Below, one piece after another: positions 37,170 to 54,943 of a DNA stretch of 64,000 bases (positions within the stretch are counted from its first letter, which is position 1; every line of letters begins with the position of its first letter). This DNA comes from Streptomyces sp. NBC_00525 (GTDB taxonomy: Bacteria > Actinomycetota > Actinomycetes > Streptomycetales > Streptomycetaceae), in the NCBI RefSeq assembly GCF_036346595.1, contig NZ_CP107834.1:3968001-4032000 (forward strand). The letters run 5' to 3'. A program made the position numbers and the translations under genes. The notes under the pieces were generated by a model, which was not told where the DNA came from, made no database searches, and was given only the letters and a program-made list of their open reading frames with translations.

Positions 37170-37604
37170 ATGCCTCCCAAGAAGAAGAAGGTCACGGGGC
37201 TGATCAAGCTCCAGATCAACGCCGGTGCGGCCAACCCGGCCCCGCCGGTCGGCCCCGCACTGGGTCAGCACGGCGTCAACATCATGGAGTTCTGCAAGGC
37301 CTACAACGCCGCGACCGAGTCGCAGCGTGGCATGGTCGTGCCGGTGGAGATCACGGTCTACGAGGACCGCTCCTTCACCTTCATCACCAAGACTCCGCCG
37401 GCCGCCAAGCTGATCCTCAAGGCAGCGGGTGTGGACAAGGGCTCCGGCGAGCCGCACAAGACCAAGGTCGCCAAGCTGACGGCCGCCCAGGTCCGCGAGA
37501 TCGCCACGACGAAGCTCCCCGACCTGAACGCCAACGACCTCGACGCCGCGTCGAAGATCATCGAAGGCACCGCCCGCTCCATGGGCATCACGGTCGAAGG
37601 CTGA
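37170..37604 (+). CDS. rplK: 50S ribosomal protein L11
   Basis: 144 residues from ATG 37170 with GGAGAGAG upstream. [46 protein letters not shown] is canonical L11, including the Pro-rich thiostrepton-binding N-terminus. It binds the GTPase centre of 23S rRNA and is needed for the RelA stringent response. Cotranscribed with rplA, 80 bases downstream. Confidence 0.98.
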   Translation: MPPKKKKVTGLIKLQINAGAANPAPPVGPALGQHGVNIMEFCKAYNAATESQRGMVVPVEITVYEDRSFTFITKTPPAAKLILKAAGVDKGSGEPHKTKVAKLTAAQVREIATTKLPDLNANDLDAASKIIEGTARSMGITVEG

Positions 37605-37684
37605 ATCAGCCCCACCCCCTCAGTGGCAGGACCAAGCGCTGGTCCGCACCACGACTCCACACTCTGAAACCATCAGGAGTAGAA

Positions 37685-38407
37685 GTGAAGCGCAGCAAGA
37701 ACCTCCGCGCTGCGGACGCCAAGATCGACCGGGAGCGCCTGTACGCCCCGCTCGAGGCCGTCCGCCTCGCCAAGGAGACCGCCACCACGAAGTTCGACGG
37801 CACCGTCGAGGTCGCCTTCCGCCTGGGTGTCGACCCGCGCAAGGCCGACCAGATGGTCCGCGGCACCGTGAACCTCCCGCACGGCACCGGCAAGACCGCC
37901 CGGGTCCTGGTCTTCGCGACCGGTGACCGTGCTGCGGCCGCGGAAGCCGCCGGAGCCGACATCGTCGGCTCCGACGAGCTGATCGACGAGGTGGCGAAGG
38001 GCCGTCTGGACTTCGACGCCGTCGTCGCGACCCCGGACCTCATGGGCAAGGTCGGCCGCCTCGGCCGCGTGCTCGGTCCGCGTGGTCTGATGCCGAACCC
38101 GAAGACCGGCACCGTCACCCCCGATGTCGCCAAGGCTGTCACCGACATCAAGGGCGGCAAGATCGAGTTCCGCGTCGACAAGCACTCGAACCTGCACTTC
38201 ATCATCGGCAAGGTCTCCTTCGACGACACCAAGCTGGTCGAGAACTACGCGGCCGCGCTGGAGGAGGTCCTCCGCCTGAAGCCGTCCGCCGCGAAGGGCC
38301 GCTACGTCAAGAAGGCCGCCCTGGCCACCACCATGGGCCCCGGCATCCCGCTGGACCCGAACCGCACCCGTAACCTCCTCGTCGAGGAGGACCCGGCCGC
38401 CGTCTGA
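37685..38407 (+). CDS. rplA: 50S ribosomal protein L1
   Basis: 240 residues from GTG 37685 with CAGGAG upstream. Typical two-domain L1: [33 protein letters not shown] and [26 protein letters not shown]. Forms the L1 stalk; in many bacteria it also represses its own operon by binding the leader near rplK. Followed by a terminator. Confidence 0.98.
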   Translation: MKRSKNLRAADAKIDRERLYAPLEAVRLAKETATTKFDGTVEVAFRLGVDPRKADQMVRGTVNLPHGTGKTARVLVFATGDRAAAAEAAGADIVGSDELIDEVAKGRLDFDAVVATPDLMGKVGRLGRVLGPRGLMPNPKTGTVTPDVAKAVTDIKGGKIEFRVDKHSNLHFIIGKVSFDDTKLVENYAAALEEVLRLKPSAAKGRYVKKAALATTMGPGIPLDPNRTRNLLVEEDPAAV

Positions 38408-38453
38408 GCCTCCGCGCTCGTACGACCGTCGCGTCACGTGTGACATAGGGCGG

Positions 38454-38480
38454 GCCCCGCAACCTTTCGAGGTGCGGGGC
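38454..38480 (+). terminator. Terminator after rplA
   Basis: GCCCCGC-AACCT (38454-38465) pairs with AGGTGCGGGGC (38470-38480), one bulged base and a TTCG-type loop. Confidence 0.7.
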
Positions 38481-38565
38481 TCGTCCTCATTCGTACGTGG
38501 ACACGACTGTCGGCGCCCTGCACTAGCGTGGGCGATCGAGAGTCGAACGAGGGGTGGAATCGCAG

Positions 38566-39492
38566 ATGCAGAGCAATACCGTACGGCGCGTGGGCCTGGC
38601 CGTGGCTGTCGCGGCGGCACTGACCTCCGTCGCTGCCTGTGGCGGCTCCGACGACGCCGGCACGAGCAAGGACGCGGGCAAGAAGAACGACAGCGGCAGT
38701 TCCGTGGTGAAGGTCGACCCGATCGCCGCGCTGGTCGCCGTGCAGAAGAAGACCGGCCAGGCGCAGTCGGCCCGCATCGAGGGCGAGACCTCCATGGGCA
38801 CCATGATGACCATGAAGCAGAAGGGCGTCATGGACTGGTCCGACGGGGTCACCGGCACCATGGAGATCTCGTACACCGGTGGTTCCATGGCCGACACCAT
38901 GAAGCAGGCCGGTGGCAGCGGCACCATGGAGGCCCGCTACTTCAAGGACGGCTACGCGGCCAACATGGGCGACGCCCTGGCCCAGCAGACCGGCGGCAAG
39001 AGCTGGATCAGCTACAGCTACGACGACCTGGCCCAGCTGGCCGGCGCCTCGGGCGCGGTCCTCAAGGACCAGATGCAGAACAGCACCCCCGAGCAGGGCG
39101 TGAAGTCGCTGCTGGCCTCCGGTGACGTGAAGAAGGTCGGCCAGGAGGACGTCCGCGGCGTCAGCACCACGCACTACTCCGGCACGGTCGATGTCGCCGA
39201 CCTGACCGCCAAGAACAGCAGCCTCACCGCCGACGAGCTGGACGCGCTCAAGAAGCAGCTGGCGGACGCCGGAATCACCACGGAGACCATCGACATCTGG
39301 GTCGACAAGAACGACCTCCTGGTGAAGAAGACCGAGCGCGGCGAGATGAAGACCGGCGAGCTGAACTCCACGGTCTACTACAGCGACTACGGCACCGAGG
39401 TCACGGTGGAACGCCCGCCGGCCGCTCAGACCGTCGACTTCACCGACCTGATGAAGCAGCAGCAGGGGGCCGGCACCGGCGCGGCCTCCTGA
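38566..39492 (+). CDS. Putative secreted lipoprotein (LppX/LprAFG-like)
   Basis: 308 residues from ATG 38566 (a GTG at 38554 is less likely: its GAGG is too close). Signal peptide VRRVGLAVAVAAALTSVAACGG with lipobox VAAC, so Cys21 or so would be diacylated. The mature part is a long Thr/Lys/Asp-rich domain with repeated beta-strand-like segments (GVTGTMEISYTGG, TTHYSGTVDVADL, TVYYSDYGTEVTVERPP) consistent with the LolA/LppX lipid-binding fold. It sits between rplA and rplJ, on the same strand. Function unknown; possibly lipid binding. Confidence 0.82.
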   Translation: MQSNTVRRVGLAVAVAAALTSVAACGGSDDAGTSKDAGKKNDSGSSVVKVDPIAALVAVQKKTGQAQSARIEGETSMGTMMTMKQKGVMDWSDGVTGTMEISYTGGSMADTMKQAGGSGTMEARYFKDGYAANMGDALAQQTGGKSWISYSYDDLAQLAGASGAVLKDQMQNSTPEQGVKSLLASGDVKKVGQEDVRGVSTTHYSGTVDVADLTAKNSSLTADELDALKKQLADAGITTETIDIWVDKNDLLVKKTERGEMKTGELNSTVYYSDYGTEVTVERPPAAQTVDFTDLMKQQQGAGTGAAS

Positions 39493-39530
39493 CCCCCGTA
39501 CCCGTCACCGAGCCCCGGAGCCGGGCCGAT

Positions 39531-39560
39531 TTGCCCGGCGCGACTTCGGTCGCGTACTCT
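39531..39560 (+). promoter_or_regulatory. Promoter of rplJL leader
   Basis: TTGCCC (39531-39536) and TACTCT (39555-39560), 18-base spacer, immediately before the L10 leader region. Confidence 0.6.
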
Positions 39561-39771
39561 TCTGCAGAAGCCAAAGACCGCTGGTCGTTGCCCAGATTCC
39601 GCAAGGAGTCGGCAACCGAAGGCTCCGTTCATACGGACGACCTGCGCAGGTGACTGTGGAAAGCTCCCGGACTTCGTTTCGGTCGAGCTACGCCCTGGCG
39701 CCTGCGCCGGGGCGTTTCGTCTTTCCGGGTCCTTTTGAGCGGTCCTCATCACCCGGAAGGAGGCCGACCCT
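39561..39771 (+). ncRNA. L10 (rplJ) autoregulatory leader
   Basis: The roughly 210-base untranslated stretch before rplJ holds several conserved-looking stems (GGAGTCGGCAACCG, GAAAGCTCCCGGACTTCG, and a GC hairpin at about 39694-39716 followed by TTTCGTCTTT). Position and pattern fit the ribosomal protein L10 leader that binds L10-L12 and represses rplJL translation. Confidence 0.7.
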
Positions 39772-40329
39772 ATGGCGACGCCCGACAAGGCTGCTGCGGT
39801 AGCCGAGCTCGCGGACCAGTTCCGCAGCTCGAACGCCGCCGTGCTGACCGAGTACCGGGGTCTCACCGTGGCTCAGCTCAAGCAGCTGCGCCGTTCGCTC
39901 GGTGAGAACGCCCAGTACGCCGTGGTGAAGAACACGCTGACCAAGATCGCGGCCAACGAGGCCGGGATCAACACGCTGGACGACCTGTTCGCGGGTCCGA
40001 CGGCGGTTGCCTTCGTCACCGGTGACCCGGTGGAGTCGGCGAAGGGTCTTCGTGACTTCGCCAAGGAAAACCCGAACCTCATCATCAAGGGCGGTGTCCT
40101 TGACGGCAAGGCGCTGTCCGCCGATGAGATCAAGCAGCTCGCGGACCTCGAGTCCCGCGAGGTTCTGCTCGCCAAGCTGGCCGGTGCCATGAAGGGCAAG
40201 CAGACTCAGGCTGCGCAGCTCTTCCAGGCGCTGCCGTCGAAGTTCGTCCGCACCGCGGAAGCGCTTCGCGTCAAGCTGGAGGAGCAGGGCGGTGCCGGTA
40301 CGCCGGCTCCCGCCGAGGCCGCCGAGTAA
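39772..40329 (+). CDS. rplJ: 50S ribosomal protein L10
   Basis: 185 residues from ATG 39772 with AAGGAGG upstream. The rRNA-binding N-terminus ([31 protein letters not shown]) and C-terminal helix for L7/L12 dimers are present. It is the stalk base and the repressor of its own leader. rplL follows after 84 bases. Confidence 0.98.
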   Translation: MATPDKAAAVAELADQFRSSNAAVLTEYRGLTVAQLKQLRRSLGENAQYAVVKNTLTKIAANEAGINTLDDLFAGPTAVAFVTGDPVESAKGLRDFAKENPNLIIKGGVLDGKALSADEIKQLADLESREVLLAKLAGAMKGKQTQAAQLFQALPSKFVRTAEALRVKLEEQGGAGTPAPAEAAE

Positions 40330-40413
40330 TCACGCTCAGCGGTCCAGCGGGCACCGTGTACGCCCGCCGACACATACATCCGGCACCTGCCGAATAGTGG
40401 AAGGACGCCTGTC

Positions 40414-40800
40414 ATGGCGAAGCTGTCCCAGGACGAACTGCTCGCTCAGTTCGAGGAGCTCACCCTCATCGAGCTCGCCGCCTTCGTGAAGGCCTTCGAG
40501 GAGAAGTTCGAGGTCACCGCTGCCGCGGCCGTCGCCGTTGCCGCCGGTCCGGCCCAGGGTGGCGGCGACGCCGCCGCCGTTGAGGAGCAGGACGAGTTCG
40601 ACGTCATCCTCACCGCCGCCGGTGACAAGAAGATCCAGGTCATCAAGGTCGTGCGCGAGCTGACCTCCCTCGGCCTGAAGGAGGCCAAGGACCTCGTCGA
40701 CGGCGCCCCGAAGCCCGTCCTCGAGAAGGTCGCGAAGGAGGCCGCCGACAAGGCTGCCGAGTCCCTCAAGGGCGCCGGCGCCTCCGTCGAGGTCAAGTGA
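40414..40800 (+). CDS. rplL: 50S ribosomal protein L7/L12
   Basis: 128 residues from ATG 40414 with GGAAGGA upstream. N-terminal dimerisation helix, Ala/Val-rich hinge ([15 protein letters not shown]) and the conserved C-terminal factor-binding domain ([29 protein letters not shown]). Multicopy stalk protein stimulating EF-G and EF-Tu GTPases. Confidence 0.98.
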   Translation: MAKLSQDELLAQFEELTLIELAAFVKAFEEKFEVTAAAAVAVAAGPAQGGGDAAAVEEQDEFDVILTAAGDKKIQVIKVVRELTSLGLKEAKDLVDGAPKPVLEKVAKEAADKAAESLKGAGASVEVK

Positions 40801-40858
40801 CCCTGAGAGTCCTCTGACTCCCCAGGACACCCGTGCCGCGAGGCACGGAGTCACATCG

Positions 40859-40894
40859 CGAAAGGCGATCACCCGTTCGGGTGGTCGCCTTTCG
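40859..40894 (+). terminator. Hairpin between rplL and rpoB
   Basis: A 16-bp stem (40859-40874 with 40879-40894, one G-T pair) with loop GTTC and no clear T run; a likely attenuator or processing site limiting read-through into rpoBC. Confidence 0.7.
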
Positions 40895-41206
40895 GCGTAC
40901 TGGCGGAGGGTGCCTTGCCCTTCCCGCGTTGACGAGTATGGTGATCTTCGCCGTGCCCTTCACGCGGGGCACGCGGCCGCCGTCGAGGGGCGGTGTCCGC
41001 GGGGGCCCGGGGGCCGGTCGGGCCGAGGGGGCCTTGACGAACCGCACGCGGCGCGCAATTCTCAAGGCGCGTCGCCGAATCGATCCGAATCCGAGGCATG
41101 GATCGGTGGCGGAGCGGGCAGTAAAGAAGAGCGCACCCCGCGCAGGGCTGGACATAGGTGTTGAGAACAGCTGGTGAGCGATACGTGGGTCTTTGAGAAC
41201 CCCGAC

Positions 41207-41235
41207 TGGACATCAGTGTGGCACTTGGCTACACT
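41207..41235 (+). promoter_or_regulatory. rpoB promoter
   Basis: TGGACA (41207-41212), 17 bases, TACACT (41230-41235). This fits a strong vegetative promoter and would give a leader of about 155 bases before the TTG start of rpoB. Confidence 0.7.
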
Positions 41236-41397
41236 GACCCTTTGCGCTGCCTGTTAGCTGCCTCCTGCCCGTCACCAGGGGCATACCCATCTTGTGCACC
41301 GTGAGCCGGACCATCCCTGACCTGGGATATCTGCCCACATGTCCAACCTGGGACCGGTACGCGCGTAGTGAGTCCGAGCCCTCGGAAGGACCCCCTC
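41236..41397 (+). other. rpoBC leader
   Basis: The whole gap 40801-41397 holds no gene; it contains the hairpin and promoter listed separately. This part is the presumed 5' untranslated leader, ending with the ribosome site GGAAGGA at 41383-41389. I see no other strong structure. Confidence 0.5.
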
Positions 41398-44300
41398 TTG
41401 GCCGCCTCGCGCAACGCCTCGACCGCGAATACGAACAACGGCGCCAGCACCGCCCCGCTGCGCATCTCTTTTGCAAAGATCAAGGAGCCCCTCGAGGTTC
41501 CGAACCTCCTCGCGCTGCAGACCGAGAGCTTTGACTGGCTCCTCGGCAACGCCGCCTGGAAGGCTCGCGTCGAGGCTGCTCTGGACAGTGGACAAGATGT
41601 CCCCACCAAGTCCGGCCTCGAGGAGATCTTCGAGGAGATCTCCCCGATCGAGGACTTCTCCGGGTCGATGTCGCTCACGTTCCGCGACCACCGCTTCGAG
41701 CCCCCCAAGAACTCGATCGACGAGTGCAAGGAGCGCGACTTCACGTTCGCCGCCCCGCTCTTCGTCACCGCCGAGTTCACCAACAACGAGACCGGCGAGA
41801 TCAAGTCCCAGACGGTCTTCATGGGCGACTTCCCGCTCATGACCAACAAGGGCACCTTCGTCATCAACGGCACCGAGCGTGTCGTCGTGTCGCAGCTGGT
41901 CCGCTCGCCGGGTGTCTACTTCGACTCGTCGATCGACAAGACGTCCGACAAGGACATCTTCTCCGCCAAGATCATCCCCTCGCGGGGTGCCTGGCTGGAG
42001 ATGGAGATCGACAAGCGCGACATGGTCGGTGTCCGCATCGACCGCAAGCGCAAGCAGTCCGTCACCGTCCTCCTGAAGGCGCTCGGCTGGACCACCGAGC
42101 AGATCCTCGAGGAGTTCGGCGAGTACGAGTCCATGCGCGCCACCCTGGAGAAGGACCACACCCAGGGCCAGGACGACGCGCTGCTCGACATCTACCGCAA
42201 GCTCCGCCCGGGCGAGCCGCCCACCCGCGAGGCCGCGCAGACGCTGCTCGAGAACCTCTACTTCAACCCGAAGCGCTACGACCTCGCGAAGGTCGGCCGC
42301 TACAAGGTGAACAAGAAGCTCGGCGCCGACGAGCCGCTGGACGCCGGCGTGCTCACCACCGACGACGTCATCGCGACCATCAAGTACCTGGTCAAGCTGC
42401 ACGCCGGTGAGACCGAGACGGTGGGCGAGTCCGGCCGCACGATCGTCGTCGAGACCGACGACATCGACCACTTCGGCAACCGCCGTCTGCGCAACGTCGG
42501 CGAGCTGATCCAGAACCAGGTCCGTACGGGTCTCGCCCGTATGGAGCGCGTCGTGCGCGAGCGCATGACGACCCAGGACGTCGAGGCGATCACGCCGCAG
42601 ACCCTGATCAACATCCGGCCGGTCGTCGCCTCCATCAAGGAGTTCTTCGGCACCAGCCAGCTGTCGCAGTTCATGGACCAGAACAACCCGCTGTCGGGGC
42701 TCACCCACAAGCGCCGTCTGTCGGCGCTCGGTCCGGGTGGTCTCTCCCGTGAGCGGGCCGGCTTCGAGGTCCGAGACGTGCACCCGTCCCACTACGGACG
42801 CATGTGCCCGATCGAGACCCCCGAAGGCCCGAACATCGGTCTGATCGGTTCGCTCGCCTCGTACGGCCGCGTCAACGCGTTCGGCTTCATCGAGACCCCG
42901 TACCGCAAGGTCGTCGACGGCCAGGTCACCGACGAGGTCGACTACATCACCGCCGACGAGGAAGACCGTTTCGTCATCGCCCAGGCGAACGCGACGCTCT
43001 CCGACGAACTGCGCTTCACCGAGCCCCGTGTCCTGGTCCGCCGCCGCGGCGGCGAGGTCGACTACGTCCCCAGCGACGAGGTCGACTACATGGACGTCTC
43101 GCCGCGCCAGATGGTGTCCGTCGCCACCGCGATGATCCCCTTCCTGGAGCACGACGACGCCAACCGTGCCCTCATGGGCGCGAACATGATGCGCCAGGCC
43201 GTGCCGCTCATCAAGAGCGAGGCGCCGCTCGTCGGCACCGGCATGGAGTACCGCTGCGCCACCGACGCCGGTGACGTGCTCAAGGCCGAGAAGGACGGTG
43301 TGGTCCAGGAGGTCTCCGCGGACTACATCACCGTGACGAACGACGACGGCACGTACACCACGTACCGCATCGCCAAGTTCATGCGCTCCAACCAGGGCAC
43401 CTCGGTCAACCAGAAGGTCGTCGTCTCCGAGGGCGACCGCGTCATCGAGGGCCAGGTCCTCGCCGACGGCCCGGCCACCGAGCACGGCGAGATGGCGCTC
43501 GGCAAGAACCTGCTCGTGGCGTTCATGCCGTGGGAGGGTCACAACTACGAGGACGCGATCATCCTGTCGCAGCGCCTCGTGCAGGACGACGTCCTCTCCT
43601 CGATCCACATCGAGGAGCACGAGGTCGACGCCCGTGACACCAAGCTCGGCCCCGAGGAGATCACCCGGGACATCCCGAACGTCTCCGAGGAGGTCCTCGC
43701 CGACCTCGACGAGCGCGGCATCATCCGCATCGGTGCCGAGGTCGTCGCCGGCGACATCCTCGTCGGCAAGGTCACGCCCAAGGGTGAGACCGAGCTGACC
43801 CCCGAGGAGCGCCTGCTCCGCGCGATCTTCGGTGAGAAGGCGCGCGAGGTCCGCGACACCTCGCTCAAGGTCCCGCACGGCGAGATCGGCAAGGTCATCG
43901 GCGTCCGCGTCTTCGACCGCGAAGAGGGCGACGAGCTGCCGCCGGGCGTGAACCAGCTGGTCCGCGTCTACGTCGCGCAGAAGCGCAAGATCACCGACGG
44001 TGACAAGCTCGCCGGCCGTCACGGCAACAAGGGCGTCATCTCGAAGATCCTGCCGATCGAGGACATGCCGTTCCTGGAGGACGGCACCCCGGTCGACATC
44101 ATCCTCAACCCGCTGGGTGTTCCTTCCCGAATGAACCCCGGACAGGTTCTGGAAATCCACCTCGGCTGGCTCGCCAGCCGCGGCTGGGACGTCTCCGGCC
44201 TCGGTGACGAGTGGGCCAAGCGGCTCCAGGCCATCGGCGCCGACCAGGTCGCCCCCGGCACCAACGTCGCCACGCCCGTCTTCGACGGTGCGCGCGAGGA

Positions 44301-44883
44301 CGAGATCTCCGGCCTCTTCCAGGCCACGATCCCGAACCGCGACGGCGTCCGCATGGTGCAGCCCTCCGGCAAGGCCCGGCTGTTCGACGGCCGCTCCGGC
44401 GAGCCGTTCCCGGACCCGGTCTCGGTCGGCTACATGTACATCCTCAAGCTGCACCACCTGGTCGACGACAAGCTCCACGCCCGCTCGACCGGCCCGTACT
44501 CCATGATCACGCAGCAGCCGCTGGGTGGTAAGGCGCAGTTCGGTGGGCAGCGATTCGGTGAGATGGAGGTGTGGGCCCTTGAGGCCTACGGTGCGGCGTA
44601 CGCCCTCCAGGAACTGCTGACGATCAAGTCCGACGACGTCACCGGCCGCGTGAAGGTCTACGAGGCCATCGTCAAGGGCGAGAACATCCCCGAGCCGGGC
44701 ATTCCCGAGTCCTTCAAGGTGCTCATCAAGGAAATGCAGTCGCTCTGCCTCAACGTGGAGGTGCTGTCCTCGGACGGCATGTCCATCGAGATGCGCGACA
44801 CGGACGAGGACGTCTTCCGCGCGGCGGAGGAGCTCGGTATCGACCTGTCCCGGCGCGAGCCGAGCAGCGTCGAAGAGGTCTGA
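41398..44883 (+). CDS. rpoB: DNA-directed RNA polymerase subunit beta
   Basis: 1161 residues from TTG 41398, chosen because GGAAGGA lies 8 bases upstream and the protein then begins (M)AASRNAS, the usual Streptomyces RpoB start; in-frame GTG 41368 lacks a site. The rifampicin region (about residues 418-445; [30 protein letters not shown]) has the ordinary sensitive-type residues. C-terminal [25 protein letters not shown] is intact. rpoC follows after a 130-base spacer. Confidence 0.98.
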   Translation: MAASRNASTANTNNGASTAPLRISFAKIKEPLEVPNLLALQTESFDWLLGNAAWKARVEAALDSGQDVPTKSGLEEIFEEISPIEDFSGSMSLTFRDHRFEPPKNSIDECKERDFTFAAPLFVTAEFTNNETGEIKSQTVFMGDFPLMTNKGTFVINGTERVVVSQLVRSPGVYFDSSIDKTSDKDIFSAKIIPSRGAWLEMEIDKRDMVGVRIDRKRKQSVTVLLKALGWTTEQILEEFGEYESMRATLEKDHTQGQDDALLDIYRKLRPGEPPTREAAQTLLENLYFNPKRYDLAKVGRYKVNKKLGADEPLDAGVLTTDDVIATIKYLVKLHAGETETVGESGRTIVVETDDIDHFGNRRLRNVGELIQNQVRTGLARMERVVRERMTTQDVEAITPQTLINIRPVVASIKEFFGTSQLSQFMDQNNPLSGLTHKRRLSALGPGGLSRERAGFEVRDVHPSHYGRMCPIETPEGPNIGLIGSLASYGRVNAFGFIETPYRKVVDGQVTDEVDYITADEEDRFVIAQANATLSDELRFTEPRVLVRRRGGEVDYVPSDEVDYMDVSPRQMVSVATAMIPFLEHDDANRALMGANMMRQAVPLIKSEAPLVGTGMEYRCATDAGDVLKAEKDGVVQEVSADYITVTNDDGTYTTYRIAKFMRSNQGTSVNQKVVVSEGDRVIEGQVLADGPATEHGEMALGKNLLVAFMPWEGHNYEDAIILSQRLVQDDVLSSIHIEEHEVDARDTKLGPEEITRDIPNVSEEVLADLDERGIIRIGAEVVAGDILVGKVTPKGETELTPEERLLRAIFGEKAREVRDTSLKVPHGEIGKVIGVRVFDREEGDELPPGVNQLVRVYVAQKRKITDGDKLAGRHGNKGVISKILPIEDMPFLEDGTPVDIILNPLGVPSRMNPGQVLEIHLGWLASRGWDVSGLGDEWAKRLQAIGADQVAPGTNVATPVFDGAREDEISGLFQATIPNRDGVRMVQPSGKARLFDGRSGEPFPDPVSVGYMYILKLHHLVDDKLHARSTGPYSMITQQPLGGKAQFGGQRFGEMEVWALEAYGAAYALQELLTIKSDDVTGRVKVYEAIVKGENIPEPGIPESFKVLIKEMQSLCLNVEVLSSDGMSIEMRDTDEDVFRAAEELGIDLSRREPSSVEEV

Positions 44884-44890
44884 CGGGTTG

Positions 44891-44919
44891 GCCGGCCGGA
44901 TCTCCGTGATCCGGCCGGC
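44891..44919 (+). repeat. Perfect hairpin between rpoB and rpoC
   Basis: GCCGGCCGGATC (44891-44902), loop TCCGT, perfect complement 44908-44919. No T run; possibly an RNA-stability or processing element within the rpoBC message. Confidence 0.6.
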
Positions 44920-45013
44920 TCTCCCCGGACCCGTTCAGACCATTGCTGAAGTGCCCCGATTCACTCGCGTGACGCGAGGGGGCTCGAACCCCCGAAAGAG
45001 GGATTGACGACAA

Positions 45014-48913
<3,900 letters not shown>

Positions 48914-48931
48914 GCGAGTCGCCTGATCCGC

Positions 48932-48971
48932 CCGGAGGGCGGTCACCCCACCCGGGGTGGCCGCCCTCCGG
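48932..48971 (+). terminator. Terminator after rpoC
   Basis: An 18-bp stem (48932-48949 with 48954-48971, one G-T pair) with loop ACCC, 18 bases beyond the rpoC stop. The rest of the gap to 49369 contains only the rpsL promoter. Confidence 0.85.
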
Positions 48972-49145
48972 CGTGTAGTGCGTCACACCGCCGGCCGGGG
49001 CGCGGACCCGGTCCCCGGGCACCCTGACCCGCCCGCAGGGTCCGTACGGGCCCCTGGGGCCGCCTCACGGGCCTTCCGGGGGCCGGTGAGGGATAGGGAC
49101 AAGCCGGGCGGCCGCTTCGGCGCCCCGGGCTGGACGGCATTTGTT

Positions 49146-49174
49146 TTGACCCAGGTCGGTGAGGTAGGTACGCT
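49146..49174 (+). promoter_or_regulatory. rpsL (str operon) promoter
   Basis: TTGACC (49146-49151), 17 bases, TACGCT (49169-49174). It fits a strong vegetative promoter; the transcript leader would be about 190 bases. Confidence 0.7.
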
Positions 49175-49368
49175 CAGACCTTGTGCCTGGGGTGTGCCTG
49201 GGTTCGTGTGCGTGTCCTCAACCGCATGGCGAGCCTGTCTTCGGCCACCGTGATCCATGCTCCTCATGCCGTTCCGGTACGGGCTCGCAGGATTCGACAC
49301 ACCCGACCGCGTGGGTCGGTGACGTTCCAGGTTAGTTTCACCGACGGCACACAGAAACCGGAGAAGTA

Positions 49369-49740
49369 GTGCCTACGATCCAGCAGCTGGTCCGGAAGGG
49401 CCGGCAGGACAAGGTCGAGAAGAACAAGACGCCCGCACTCGAGGGTTCGCCCCAGCGCCGCGGCGTCTGCACGCGTGTGTTCACGACCACCCCGAAGAAG
49501 CCCAACTCCGCGCTCCGGAAGGTCGCACGTGTGCGTCTGACCTCGGGCATCGAGGTCACGGCCTACATTCCGGGTGAGGGACACAACCTGCAGGAGCACT
49601 CCATCGTGCTCGTGCGTGGTGGCCGTGTGAAGGACCTGCCGGGTGTTCGTTACAAGATCATCCGCGGCTCGCTCGACACCCAGGGTGTCAAGAACCGCAA
49701 GCAGGCCCGCAGCCGCTACGGCGCCAAGAAGGAGAAGTAA
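49369..49740 (+). CDS. rpsL: 30S ribosomal protein S12
   Basis: 123 residues from GTG 49369 with GGAGAAG upstream. The classical streptomycin-resistance positions carry Lys ([12 protein letters not shown] and [12 protein letters not shown]), so the protein is of the streptomycin-sensitive type. Decoding-centre protein. First gene of rpsL-rpsG-fusA-tuf; rpsG starts 2 bases after the stop. Confidence 0.98.
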   Translation: MPTIQQLVRKGRQDKVEKNKTPALEGSPQRRGVCTRVFTTTPKKPNSALRKVARVRLTSGIEVTAYIPGEGHNLQEHSIVLVRGGRVKDLPGVRYKIIRGSLDTQGVKNRKQARSRYGAKKEK

Positions 49741-49742
49741 GA

Positions 49743-50213
49743 ATGCCTCGTAAGGGCCCCGCCCCGAAGCGCCCGGTCATCATCGACCCGGTCTACAACT
49801 CTCCTCTGGTCACCTCGCTGATCAACAAGATCCTGCTCGACGGCAAGCGTTCCACCGCTGAGCGGATCGTGTACGGCGCCATGGAGGGTCTTCGCGAGAA
49901 GACCGGCGCCGACCCGGTCATCACGCTGAAGCGCGCGCTGGAGAACGTCAAGCCCTCGCTCGAGGTCAAGTCCCGCCGTGTCGGTGGCGCCACCTACCAG
50001 GTGCCGATCGAGGTCAAGCCCGGTCGCGCCGCCACCCTCGCGCTGCGCTGGGTCGTGGGCTACTCCCGCGCCCGTCGCGAGAAGACGATGACCGAGCGGC
50101 TCATGAACGAGCTGCTCGACGCCTCGAACGGTCTTGGCGCTGCCGTCAAGAAGCGTGAGGACACCCACAAGATGGCCGAGTCCAACAAGGCCTTCGCGCA
50201 CTACCGCTGGTAG
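49743..50213 (+). CDS. rpsG: 30S ribosomal protein S7
   Basis: 156 residues from ATG 49743 with GGAGAAG upstream inside the rpsL end. [47 protein letters not shown] and the C-terminal helix ([15 protein letters not shown]...[15 protein letters not shown]) are standard. Initiates 30S head assembly; fusA follows 38 bases later. Confidence 0.98.
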   Translation: MPRKGPAPKRPVIIDPVYNSPLVTSLINKILLDGKRSTAERIVYGAMEGLREKTGADPVITLKRALENVKPSLEVKSRRVGGATYQVPIEVKPGRAATLALRWVVGYSRARREKTMTERLMNELLDASNGLGAAVKKREDTHKMAESNKAFAHYRW

Positions 50214-50251
50214 TCGCTACCCCCATCGAGACCGAGAGAAGACTGAGCCTT

Positions 50252-52381
<2,130 letters not shown>

Positions 52382-52541
52382 CTCTCCCGAGCTCACGCTT
52401 TAGGCTTGTCACCGGAGCCCGTGGGGCATTCGTCGCGGAGGTCACACTTCGCGGAGAATGCCCTCGGGGGCCGGCATCCCAGCAAAGATCACCTGGCGCC
52501 GATGAAGCAAGGCGTACAGAACCACTCCACAGGAGGACCCA

Positions 52542-53735
<1,194 letters not shown>

Positions 53736-53778
53736 GTACTTGACCGTCTGACCTGGTAGCTCCGCACAGAGCACCAAG

Positions 53779-53820
53779 AAGGGCCCCGTCCCACCGTTCG
53801 CACGGTGGGACGGGGCCCTT
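53779..53820. terminator. Bidirectional terminator between tuf and the RiPP cluster
   Basis: A perfect 16-bp stem (53781-53796 with 53803-53818), preceded by AA and followed by TT. It serves tuf on the plus strand and the convergent HopA1-family gene (stop at 53858) on the minus strand. Confidence 0.85.
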
Positions 53821-53857
53821 CGCCGTATCCCGGCGCGTTACGCGGCCGGCGCGGCGT

Positions 53858-54943
53858 TCACAGGTTCCGCTCCGGGGCCGATGGCCTGATCCCGGCCCTG
53901 AGCAGCGCCACCCGCACCGTCGCCTCCCGCGATCCGGCCTCCGGGGCGCGGGCGTGGGCGAGGAGCCCCTCGGCGACGGCGGCCGCCCGGTGCTGCCCGA
54001 AGCTCATCCCGCGCCGGCCGGGCCGCGGGTCGGCCGGCTCCCGTGCCACCGCGACGCCGGGCGCGAGCCGGGCGGCGAACACCGAGGTCTCCACGCCGAT
54101 TCCGGCGTCCTCCGCCCCCGCCGCCCCGCCCCGGCACCGCTCGACCGCGTCGGCCACCGTGTCCGCCGCATCGGCGTGGGCGTCCCCGAGGTAGACGACG
54201 AGCGCGTCGCGGCGCGGGTAGTGGCGGCGGTGCGAAAGGACCTTCGCCTGGTACGGCACTCCCAGCGCCTCCAGGGCGCCCAGCACCTCGCGCCAGACCG
54301 GTGCGGCGGCCTCGGGGCGGGTCAGGTGCACATAGACCCGGACCAGCCCCGCGCCCCCGTGCCGGGCCGCGCCGGGCGATCCGTGCACCAGCAGGAAGCC
54401 GGGCGACAGCCACGGCCGCACGGCCGGTACGTCGACGAGGACCGAGGCGCCGGGCGCGAGGTCCGGGCCGGTCACCGCCGAGCGCGGCACGCACAGCCGT
54501 ACGCCGTGGTGCTCGACGACGACGCCCTCGCCGACCCGGCCGACGACGCCCTCGCCGCCCGGGTCAGTGCCCGGTGCGGCGGGGCCGGGCGCGATGCCGG
54601 TCACGGTGGCGGTGACGCGGGTCCGCCGGTGCGGGACGGCTTCGATGAGCGCGCGCTCCAGGTCGCCGCCGCCGCGGACCGCGCGCCGGGGGCGGGCTCC
54701 TTCGGGGGGCGGGGCCATGCCCGCGTGCCAGTCCTCGTACAGGACGGTCTGGAGGGCGGTACGGGCGTGCTGCGGCCGCTCGAAGGTGTGGGTGCGGCCG
54801 CCGACGGTGAACGTGCCGCCGGGGAGGTCCACGGTGACGGTGTCCAGGAGTGCCGCCAGGGCGCCGGGGAGGCCGGAGCGGTGGCCGGTGGGGGGTGCTG
54901 TCTGCGGGCCGGTCATGGTGCCGGTGGCCGGGCTGTCCGTCAC
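53858..54943 (-). CDS. HopA1-family protein, probable class V lanthipeptide lyase (LanY-like)
   Basis: 361 residues from GTG 54943 with GGAGG 5 bases upstream; it overlaps the kinase stop by 4 bases (GTGA). I recognise the HopA1 (type III effector-like) family from RVYVHLTRPEAAAPVWREVLGALEALGVPYQAKVLSHRRHYPRRDALVVYLGD and the C-terminal FGQHRAAAVAEGL. In class V lanthipeptide pathways such as lexapeptide (LxmY) a HopA1 protein eliminates phosphate from phospho-Ser/Thr made by the kinase. Related proteins also occur in thioamitide clusters, but no YcaO/TfuA is present here. Function inferred from family plus neighbours. Confidence 0.82.
   Translation of the reverse strand: MTDSPATGTMTGPQTAPPTGHRSGLPGALAALLDTVTVDLPGGTFTVGGRTHTFERPQHARTALQTVLYEDWHAGMAPPPEGARPRRAVRGGGDLERALIEAVPHRRTRVTATVTGIAPGPAAPGTDPGGEGVVGRVGEGVVVEHHGVRLCVPRSAVTGPDLAPGASVLVDVPAVRPWLSPGFLLVHGSPGAARHGGAGLVRVYVHLTRPEAAAPVWREVLGALEALGVPYQAKVLSHRRHYPRRDALVVYLGDAHADAADTVADAVERCRGGAAGAEDAGIGVETSVFAARLAPGVAVAREPADPRPGRRGMSFGQHRAAAVAEGLLAHARAPEAGSREATVRVALLRAGIRPSAPERNL

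Noticed and set aside
41368..41397. GTG 41368 as rpoB start
   Set aside because: No ribosome site, and the added residues are not conserved; TTG 41398 has GGAAGGA at proper spacing.
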